From an uncultured Clostridia bacterium (GTDB taxonomy: Bacteria; Bacillota; Clostridia; Christensenellales; CAG-314): DNA of 50,897 nt. The stretch lies in assembly GCA_947586855.1 (NCBI GenBank), contig CANPXV010000010.1, positions 1-50,897 of the forward strand, given 5' to 3'. The translations under genes were made by a program, and so were the position numbers. The first letter of the stretch is position 1. Each line of letters begins with the position of its first letter. Of this stretch, positions 15,109 through 24,400 are shown one piece after another. The notes under the pieces were generated by a model, which was not told the origin of the DNA, did not search any database, and saw nothing but the letters and a program-made list of their open reading frames with translations.

Positions 15109-16566
15109 ATGGCACAAAAAAAGGACAAGTACACAAAAAAATTTGCAAAGATACGCAGACGTCGCACCGCACGTTTTGTGTTTTCTATGATTTTGTTGGT
15201 GATCGTCACGGTCGTCGGCAGCACTTTGCTTGCCGTTTTGTGGCACTTCACCCGTATCGGCGACATCGGCAGTCTGGGCGAATTTTTGAAGGGAATTTTG
15301 GAGTCGCAAGAGCTGGACGTCACCTTTACCGTTTTCTGGATGATCCCCGTGCCCTTTGTTTTGGCGATTGTGCTGGTGATAAGTATCATTCGCCGCCGCA
15401 GGTTCAAGCATTTCCGCTACACTTGGGAGCAAACTGCCAGGATAGCGGTGGAGGAGGAGCGCAAAGCCTACGAGGCCAAGATGGAAAAACTTGCGCACAC
15501 CAGGCGTTTCAGCACCCTCAACGGCATCACTTCGCCCACCATACCCGAGACGGGCGATGTGCAATCGCTCAAACAGCTGTGCGAAAGTTTTCGCATGTTT
15601 GCAGCAAGCCAACTCAACTTGTACTATACTGACAAGCTGATACGAGAGTTTATCGCAGGTCTGGCCGTCTCGCATATACTCATTTTGCAAGGTATGTCGG
15701 GCACGGGCAAAACGTCGCTTGTGTACGCCTTTGGGCAATATCTGCAAAATCCGTCCTCCATCATACCCGTCCAGCCCACCTGGAAGGAGCGCTTTGACCT
15801 GCTGGGCTACTTCAACGAATTTACCAAAAAGTACAACGAAACGCCGCTGCTCAAAAAGATCTACGAGGCCAACGGCAGCAATCAGATCTACATCACCGTG
15901 CTGGACGAAATGAACGTGGCCCGAGTGGAGTACTACTTTGCCGAGTTTTTGTCGTTGTTGGAGATACCCAACCCCGAGCTGCGCTATCTGGAAGTGGTGC
16001 CCGACGTGTGGGAGGACGATCCGCCCCAACTCAAAAACGGCCGTATCAAGCTGCCCGAGAACATGTGGTTTGTGGGCACCGCCAACAACGACGACAGCAC
16101 GTTTGCCATCTCCGACAAGGTCTACGACCGAGCCATGATCATCGATCTGGAAAAGGGCGCCATCCCCTTTACCCCCGACGAGAACGTGTCTCGCCTGCAC
16201 ATCACCTACAACGAGTTTGTCCGCCTTGCGGACAACGCTCAGAGGGGCTATCAACTCACACGCCGCAACGAGCGTCGCCTGAGAGAGTTGGACGAACATC
16301 TCATCTCCAAATATCAGATAACCTACGGCAACCGCATCATGCGGCAGTTGCGCAGTTATGTATCGGTATATGTCAGTTGCGGCGGCGACGAATTGGACGC
16401 TCTGGACGACATCATCTGCAAAAAGGTACTGCGCAAACTTTCCTATAAAGATATGTCGCAGATCCGCAAAGACCTCAAAGCCACATCCAAGTATCTCGAA
16501 AAGCTGTTCGGCACGGACAAAATGCCCGTTTGCAGAGAATTTCTTGCGCAACTCAGCCGAAACTGA
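15109..16566 (+). CDS. Membrane-anchored McrB-like AAA+ ATPase, copy 2
   Basis: The 485-residue protein has a very basic N-terminus and then two membrane helices (FSMILLVIVTVVGSTLLAVL, about 25-50, and a second at about 79-105) followed by RRRRF, which places the ATPase in the cytosol. The AAA+ module has Walker A GMSGTGKTS (195-203), Walker B VLDEMNVARVEYYFAEFLS (Asp266, Glu267) and the same GTANNDDSTFAISDKVYDRA sensor stretch as copy 1. Long blocks, including FIAGLAVSHI-ILQGMSG, are identical between the copies, so they arose by duplication and differ mainly in the membrane part. They could form a mixed ring or two alternative rings around the coiled-coil protein encoded between them. Confidence 0.85.
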   Translation: MAQKKDKYTKKFAKIRRRRTARFVFSMILLVIVTVVGSTLLAVLWHFTRIGDIGSLGEFLKGILESQELDVTFTVFWMIPVPFVLAIVLVISIIRRRRFKHFRYTWEQTARIAVEEERKAYEAKMEKLAHTRRFSTLNGITSPTIPETGDVQSLKQLCESFRMFAASQLNLYYTDKLIREFIAGLAVSHILILQGMSGTGKTSLVYAFGQYLQNPSSIIPVQPTWKERFDLLGYFNEFTKKYNETPLLKKIYEANGSNQIYITVLDEMNVARVEYYFAEFLSLLEIPNPELRYLEVVPDVWEDDPPQLKNGRIKLPENMWFVGTANNDDSTFAISDKVYDRAMIIDLEKGAIPFTPDENVSRLHITYNEFVRLADNAQRGYQLTRRNERRLRELDEHLISKYQITYGNRIMRQLRSYVSVYVSCGGDELDALDDIICKKVLRKLSYKDMSQIRKDLKATSKYLEKLFGTDKMPVCREFLAQLSRN

Positions 16567-16605
16567 CATGCGCATTTGCGGTTTGCCGCAACAAAAGGTA
16601 GTGCA

Positions 16606-18417
16606 ATGCATTCAAGGACAATCTACATAGTGGGAATATTGCTTTTGACCGTCGTCATTGCGGCGTCGGGATGCCTTTGCTTTACCGTTTTCGGTAAGGA
16701 ACTGCGAGAGCAAATAGTTCGAGACGTGTGGGGTACCATTTTCGACCACATCGACTGGGAAAACTTTCCGTGGGACACATTTCCTTGGGACACTTTGCCG
16801 GAGGATTTTCCGTGGGATATTTTGCCGTGGGAGGACCTGCCCTGGGATCAAATCGCCGAACAATTGGATTGGGAGGATTTTCCGTGGGACGAGGTAGATT
16901 GGTCCTCTCTGGAAGATTTTCCCTTCGACGAGTTTCCTTGGGACAAACTCCCCGACGATTTTCCCTTTGAGGACATTCCTTGGGACAAGATGGATTGGTC
17001 GGATCTGCAAGGTATCCCCTTCGACGAGATACCTTTCGATCAGCTGTCCGACGAATTTTGGCAGAACCTCGATTGGTACAACCTTCCGCCCGATTTTCCG
17101 TGGCAGGACGTGCCCTGGCAGGACCTTCCGCCGGAAGTGTTGCAGGACCTTGATTGGAGCTACCTGCCCGAAGGTTTCACGCCCGATATGGTGCCTTGGG
17201 ATCAACTGCCCGATGAGTTTTGGGATAACCTCGATTGGGACGCTCTGCCCGAAGATATGCCGCTGGATCAGATCCCGTGGGAGGATTTGCCGCCCGACGT
17301 GCTGGAAAGTTTCGATTGGGGCAATCTTCCGCCCGATTTTCCCGTGGACGAAATTCCTTGGGAAGATCTTCCGCCCGAGGTGTGGCAGCAGCTGGATTGG
17401 ACCAACCTGCCCGAAGATATGCCCTACGACAGGATACCTTGGGACGATTTGCCTCCCGAAGTGTGGCAGGATATGGATTGGACCAACCTTCCGGAAGATT
17501 TTCCGTGGCAGGATGTGCCTTGGGAGGATATGCCCGATTCCTTCTGGCAGGATTTTCCCTTCAAAGATATCCCGCCGGTGGCGCTTTTGGCCATCCCGTG
17601 GTTGCTCATCAATCCCGATCTCATCCCGCCCGACGCTCTCCCCGACGACTTTTACCCGTGGGATCACGAACATCAATTTGCCACCGATTGGGTGGTTACG
17701 GAGCCAAATAACTGCGGCAAAGCGGGCAAACATGTCAATCTTTGCACACTGTGCAAGCAACTCATCGAAGAAGAACTTCCGCCAACGGGCGAGCATAACT
17801 TCGGCTCCGACGGCATTTGCACCGTGTGCGACACGCACAAATTGATACTCAAAGCCGCCAACATAACCAAGGAGTACGACGGCACGCCTCTGACGTGCAG
17901 CGACGGCGGCTACGAGCCCTTCGACTATGCCGAGGGTTCTGCCCGCCTGCTGGAAGGACATCATTTCAATCTCCAAGCCTTTACGTTCAGTTCCTGCGAC
18001 GAAATGGGCAGCGTGCCTCACCAGATCGAAAAGATCAGCGACGACATCATTCTGGACGCAAGCGGCAACGACGTCACCTCGCAATACGTGGTGGAAGAGG
18101 AAATCGGCATCGGCGTGCTCACCATCACCTTGCGCAAGATCACAATACTGACAGGCTCTGCCAGAGACGTCTACGGCCCCGATATGCCTCCTGTCCAAAA
18201 CAACAGCTACCGGATCATCGAGGGTAACTTGGTTGCGGGACATCAGATTGTGGACGTGGTGTATGTGGATCCCCTCTACGAGCAGGGCGAGTGCGACAAC
18301 CAAATTTTGTATTTCAGGATAGTGGACGAAAACGGCAACGATGTCACCGACAACTACAATGTAGAGTTCGAGTGGGGTCTGCTGGAAGTCCTCTGGAACC
18401 CCGACTACGACGAATAA
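16606..18417 (+). CDS. Exported Trp/Asp/Pro 27-residue repeat protein with YDG-type domain
   Basis: The frame opens at a TTG (16576), but AAAGG seven bases before the ATG at 16606 favours the latter (603 residues). The N-terminus is a signal anchor or poor lipobox (IVGILLLTVVIAASGC). Residues about 35-154 are irregular D-F-P-W repeats. Residues 155-316 are six 27-residue repeats of the form xDW-xNLPxDFPxxxxPWxDLPxxxxxx. A Cys/His segment follows (EHQF, CTLCK, GEHNFGSDGICTVC), like the small surface modules with CxxC pairs. Residues about 420-603 are MBG/YDG-like (ITKEYDGTPLTCSDGG). Such repeats suggest a rigid extracytoplasmic stalk. I know of no named family for the 27-residue repeat. Confidence 0.75.
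   Translation: MHSRTIYIVGILLLTVVIAASGCLCFTVFGKELREQIVRDVWGTIFDHIDWENFPWDTFPWDTLPEDFPWDILPWEDLPWDQIAEQLDWEDFPWDEVDWSSLEDFPFDEFPWDKLPDDFPFEDIPWDKMDWSDLQGIPFDEIPFDQLSDEFWQNLDWYNLPPDFPWQDVPWQDLPPEVLQDLDWSYLPEGFTPDMVPWDQLPDEFWDNLDWDALPEDMPLDQIPWEDLPPDVLESFDWGNLPPDFPVDEIPWEDLPPEVWQQLDWTNLPEDMPYDRIPWDDLPPEVWQDMDWTNLPEDFPWQDVPWEDMPDSFWQDFPFKDIPPVALLAIPWLLINPDLIPPDALPDDFYPWDHEHQFATDWVVTEPNNCGKAGKHVNLCTLCKQLIEEELPPTGEHNFGSDGICTVCDTHKLILKAANITKEYDGTPLTCSDGGYEPFDYAEGSARLLEGHHFNLQAFTFSSCDEMGSVPHQIEKISDDIILDASGNDVTSQYVVEEEIGIGVLTITLRKITILTGSARDVYGPDMPPVQNNSYRIIEGNLVAGHQIVDVVYVDPLYEQGECDNQILYFRIVDENGNDVTDNYNVEFEWGLLEVLWNPDYDE
17068..17553 (+). repeat. Six tandem 81-bp coding repeats
   Basis: Units start at 17068, 17149, 17230, 17311, 17392 and 17473. 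Each is exactly 81 bases and encodes 27 residues beginning (L/F/M)DW. Periodicity is strict at the protein level while third-codon positions have drifted, so the repeat is old and kept by selection rather than freshly amplified. Looser versions extend upstream to about 16750. Confidence 0.85.
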
Positions 18418-18463
18418 CAAACTGCAAACAACAACAATCAACCAATAGAAAGGTCAACAAGAG

Positions 18464-21400
18464 ATGCTCTATCAAGAATACAAAGCAAAGTTAGCCAAGC
18501 GTCAACGCCTCATCGAGCGCTTGTGGAAATTCCGCCTGCTGATATTGTCGGCGGCAATTTTGCTTGTTGTTTCTACGGGCACACTCATGGGTATCAAGGG
18601 CATGTCCTACGCTTTTGAAGCGCCCGCCAAGATACTTTACGGCCAAAGCTACACGCCCTCTTCAAGCTGCATTTTCGGCGAAGTCTCCTACGAGTATCGC
18701 AAAGTGGGCGATGAGCATTGGACGGACCAATGCCCCATCTATGCGGGCAGCTACCAGTGCCGCACCGTCACAACGTCGGTGTTCGGCACCAAGCGCACGG
18801 GCAGTGCGCACAACTTCGAGATAGCCCCAACCGAGCTGAACGTCGTTGTGTACGGCAGCGATTTGCAGTACGGCGCCGAGCCTGTCTTTCACGGCGACAC
18901 GTCCTATGGCGACAGGGTGATGGTCAGCAACTACACTTTGCAACACAGTGCCCAAAGCGACGAGATCCTTGTTTGTTTCGATTCGCAGGATGTCACCGTT
19001 GTCAATTCTGCCGACGAGGACGTCACCGACTCCTACATTGTCGGCACCGAGCAAAAGGCGCTTCACGCCCAATTGCGGCCCGTCACGCTCACAATGCCCA
19101 CTCTTTCGGTCGAGTACGATGGCCAAGCCCACGCTGCGGACGTTGCTGCGGTGCAGGCGGACGGTTTGCTGCCAAAGCACAGAGTGGAGGCCACTTTCCA
19201 ATCCTTCACCGAGGCGGGCACCTACCCCAACCAACGTCTGCCCCTGCAAGAGGGCGGCCCCGATTATCGCATAGTAGAGGACGAGGGCGATTCGATTGTG
19301 GACCGCACCTACATGTACAATGTGGATTGGCGCAGCGGCTCTGTGGAAATTTCCAAACGCAAGATCATTGTCGGCGCATCGTTGCAGCCGATAGTGTACG
19401 ACGGCGCCGAGCACGTCTATCGCGAGTGCAACCTGCTGGAAGGCACCACCCTTGCCGATGGACAAGATTTCCGCATAACCGACTTTTGCTCAGGCACCGA
19501 TGTGGGCAGCTACACCCCCATCACCAATGGGCGCATAGCCGTCTACGAGGGCGAAAAAAACGTCACTTCCAACTACGACATCACTCGCCGCTTCGACCCG
19601 ATGGTCATTTCCAAGCGGCCCGTTACCCTTTGCACAGCCGACGCCGAGTTCACCTACGACAGCGCCGAACATTCCTTTGCCGACGTCACAACTCTATCCA
19701 ACACTCCGCTTGCAAGCGGTCACAGCCTTGACGTTGCGCCCTTTGTCGTCACCAACGCCAACGAGCAGGGCTACGTCAACGCCCCTGCCTGCCAAATTGT
19801 GGATGCCGACGGCCGCATTGTCACATCCAACTATCAAATCACGGATAGATTTGGCACGGTGGTGGTGCACAAACGTCCGATAACGGTGGCAACGGTGTCT
19901 CACGAGTTTTGGTATAGCGGTCTGGACAACGTTCCCTCGTCGGATCTGGGCGAAATTGTCAACGGCGACGCCCTTTTGCCGCCCAACGACGCCATGCAGC
20001 TGTCCTACGACGGCCTCACTATGGTCAACGCCAACGAGCAGGGCTACACCAACAAGCCCGTCGTTACCATATTCAACGCCGACAGGCAGGATATCACCTC
20101 GCTCAACTACGTCCTCTCCTATGCGGACGAGCTGGGCAAGATAGTGGTGCACAAGCGCAATCTGTCTATCGCAACGCAAAGCGACACATTTGTTTATAAC
20201 GCCGAAGAGCAGTTTGCCGAGGGCTACGATGTGGCGCCCTACGACGAAAACGGCAATGGATTGGCGCTGGGGCACAATTTGCAGGTACAAACCCACACTG
20301 CGATCAAAAACTTTTCGGATAGCGGCAAGCCCAACGAGTTGACTTTTGTCGTGCAGGACGGCAACGGCAACGATGTGTCCGCCAACTACAATCAAAGCCT
20401 CACCTACGGCACGCTGTCCGTTGACAAAGCAACAATATCCGTGCGCACCGATGACGCCGAAAAAGTCTACGACGGCGCCCCATTCGAGCATTTTTCCGTC
20501 ACGGTAGATGGGCTTGTGCACGATGAAAGTTGGGTTTTGTCTGATATCACCCATGGCGAGCTGCCCATCGATTGCACATCTCAACCCGTTTCCAACAGTT
20601 TCAGCTTTACCCTGCATTTGTGGGACGGCGAGCAGGACGAGGACGTCACCGAAAACTACAATGTCGTTTCGGCTTTGCAAAGCGTAACCTACGGCTCGCT
20701 TACCATCACGCAACGCTCTGTCACCTTCACCATGCAGACAGGCGAGTTCACCTACGACGCCCAATCGCACACCTTTGAGGAAATTGCCGTTTCGGGCCAC
20801 AGCGACGACTTTGGCAATGGTTTGGTGCATGGACACAAGCTGCAAAGCGTAACGTTCCGCTACTTTGCGGACGTGGTGGATACCGCCCCCGACAACAACA
20901 CCCCGATATCTACGGGCATCATATTGGACGGCGAGGGGCACGACGTCACCGCCAACTACATCATAACTTGGCACTACGGCACCGTCACCGTTCTTCCCCG
21001 CCCCGTCACTTTCACAACGCAAACGGCCCAATTTACCTACAACGCCCTGCCGCACACCTACAACGAGATCGAGGTGTCAGGCCACAGCGACGACTTGGGC
21101 GATGGCTTGGTGCAGGGGCACAAGTTGCAAGGCGTGGAGTTCCGCTCTTTCACCAATGTTGCGGATACTTCCGACAGTAACAACTATCCGCTTTCTGCGG
21201 GCGACATATTGGATGGCGAGGGCAACGACGTCGCCGCCAACTACATCATAACTTGGCACTACGGCACCGTCACCGTTCTTCCCCGCCCAGTCACTTTCAC
21301 AACGCAAACGGCCCAATTCACCTACGACGCTCAACCGCACACCTTTGAGGAAATTGCCGTTTCGGGCCACAGCGACGACTTCGGCAGCGGATTGGTGCAG

Positions 21401-24400
21401 GAGCACACGCTGCAAGGCGTGGAGTTCCGCTCTTTCATCAATGTTGCGGATACTTCCGATCTCAACAACGCTCCGCTATATTCCGGCAACATATCGGACG
21501 GCGCAGGCAACTATGTGGACGCCAACTACGATATTACGTGGCGCCACGGCACCGTCACTATCGACAAGCGTCCCGTCACGCTTTCCACCGATTCCGTCAC
21601 AGTTACCTACCGTGGCAAGCAGGGTTTCGATTTCAGCAGCTTAATGCCGTCCGATGGGTCAATTGCCGATAGCGACAGTCTGGAAGTGACGCCTTTGCAC
21701 CTTTGGCAAGCGACGGAAGGGCCTGTTGTCAATGCGCCCACCTACGACATCGTGCGTAGCGGCGTTTCGCAGTTGGATAACTACAACATCAGCAAGTCTT
21801 TCGGCGAAATTGTCATCGAGCGCCTCGTAGTGGATATAGATATGAGCGTGGAAATCGGCGGTCGCCCCCTCACGTTCACCTACGACGCCCAACCGCACAC
21901 CTTTTTGCCCCTTGAGGCAAACTTTGTCAAAGGCAACTTTGCCGAGGGCGACACCCCAAACTACATCAATTTCCTTGTGGATATCGTCAACGCAGGCACC
22001 TATAATCCCGATCTGAAAGTGCAGGTCCTTTGCGACGGCGAGGATGTCACGTCCAACTACGATATTTCCATCACCAAGGCCGCCGTCACTATCGACAAGC
22101 GTCCCGTCACGCTTTCCACCGATTCCGTCACCGTTACCTACCGTGGCAAGCAGGGCTATGATTTCAACGAAATCAACGCTACCGGCGGCCTGCCCGCCGA
22201 ACCTGCTATTGCCGCTGGCGACATTTTAGATGTGACGCCTTTGCACCTCTGGCAAGCGACGGAAGAGCCTATCGCCTATGCGCCAACCTACGACATAACA
22301 AGGGACGGCGTATCGCAGTTGGGTAACTACAACATCAGCGAGTCTTTCGGCGAAATTGTTATCGAACGCCTCAAAGTGGAAATAGATATGAGCGTGCAAA
22401 TCGACGGCCGCCCCCTCACGTTCACCTACGACGCCCAACCGCACAGCTTTTTGCCCCTTGACGGCAACTTTGTTCAGGGCGACTTTGCCGAGGGCGACAC
22501 CCCAAACTACATCGATTTTCTCGTAAATATAGTGGACGCAGGCACCTATTCGCCGAATCTTGATGTCCAAGTCCATTGCGACGGCGATGACGTCACATCC
22601 AACTACAATATTTCCGTCATGTCCGCCACCGTCACCATCGAAAAGCGCCCCCTTGCGTTGCAAACCACCAACAAGGATGTCTTTTACAGCGGCCAAAGCA
22701 ACCTGCCAACCACCGTCAGCGAGGCCTTCCTGTTTGTGGACGGCGCATTGCAGGGCAGGGACGAGTTGCGCTTCGACTACGGCCGTCAAACAATGGTGGA
22801 CGCCAACGAGGATGGCTACGTCAACAATCCCAGCTTCAACATCGTCAGGGATGGCGTCAATCAGGACGACAACTACGAGGTAAACGTTCAGTCTTACGGC
22901 AATATAGTGGTGCGCAAGCGCAAGATAGATTTCCAAATTGATGACATCTCGCTAGGTTACAACGGCAAGTTGCAGGGCAAAACGGATAGCACGGAGCTTA
23001 TCAAATACAGCTGGTATGGCGAAGTGGAGCAGGGCTTTTGCGTGGCCAATGGCAGCGACCACACTTTTATTGTCAGCAACTCTGCCGAGTACAAAGATTG
23101 CGGCGACTATGATATGGTTTGCAGCTGGAAAGTGCTCGATGGCAGCGGCGCCGACGTGTCGAAAAACTACAACTTCATTCCGCACGACAAGACCACACCC
23201 CAACTGCACATAACCCAACGTTCGCTGACCTTCACTGTGCATGGCGACAGCAAAGTGTACGACGGCACGCCCCTCACCTGCAACAAAATCGATGTCGGCG
23301 GGCTTGTGGACGACCCGCAACACACAATCAAGTACAACATCACCGAGACATTGCCCTCACTTACAGATGTCAATGTCGATGGCATACTCAACAAATTTGC
23401 TTTCGAATTTACCGTCACCGACGAAGAAGGCTACGATGTAACCCGCAACTACGCCGCCGATTGGGACAGCTCAGTGTACGGCACGCTTTCCGTCACGCCC
23501 TACGGCCTCACCGTCAGCCCCGCCCCCGACTGGGGTTGGACCTACGACGCCACTTGCCACCTCGATTGGCAAAAATCCTTTGTGGTAAGCAACACCGCAG
23601 GCGGCGATCAGCCCCTGCCCAACGGCATGCGCCTGTCCATCACCTTCTCCAATATCGTCAATGCGGGCGGTTACTACGCCGTGTGGAGCGACGAAAGCGT
23701 TTCGCCAAGCACCCAAGCGGAGGATACATTCCTATATTCCTTCAAGGTGTATCTGGGCGACGAGGACGTAACCCGCAACTTTGTCTTCACCGACAACGTG
23801 CGAGATCAATATCTCAATGTTTTACATCGCAAAATCAGGATGATAACGGGCAGCGGCGAGTTCGAGTACGATGGCGATCCGCACAGCGTGGAAGAAATTG
23901 TCGGCGACAACCTTGTCAAGGGACACCATCTGGACACAAGCTCGATAGCCTTCCCCTCCTACACGGATGTCCGGCAGAGTTCCACCGAAAACAACAAGCC
24001 CACTTGGGAGACCGTCATAGTCGACTCCGACGGCAACGATGTAACCCGCAACTATTCGGTGGGCTTCAACTACGGCACCGTGACAATTTTGCCTCGACCG
24101 ATCACCGTCACCACGCGCTCGGCAGAGTTCGTCTATGATAGCACAGTCCACAAAGAGTACAACACTTGCAAGGTGACTTCGGATAAGCAGCTGGTGCAAG
24201 GCCACAAGTTGGTATCAACCTACGGCGACGGTTATTGTTTTGCCAACGATGTGCCCTACACAAACGCCTGGACATCGCTGAGAATCGAAAACGCCGACAA
24301 ACAGGACGTCACGTCCAACTACGAGATCACCCCTGTTTACGGCCAAATCAAGATAAACAAGCGCCCGATAACGGTTCGTCTCAAAGCCGACGCCTTGCTT

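Noticed and set aside
16576-16605. Upstream TTG start for the 27-residue-repeat protein
   Set aside because: The ATG at 16606 has a ribosome-binding site seven bases upstream and begins directly with the signal sequence.
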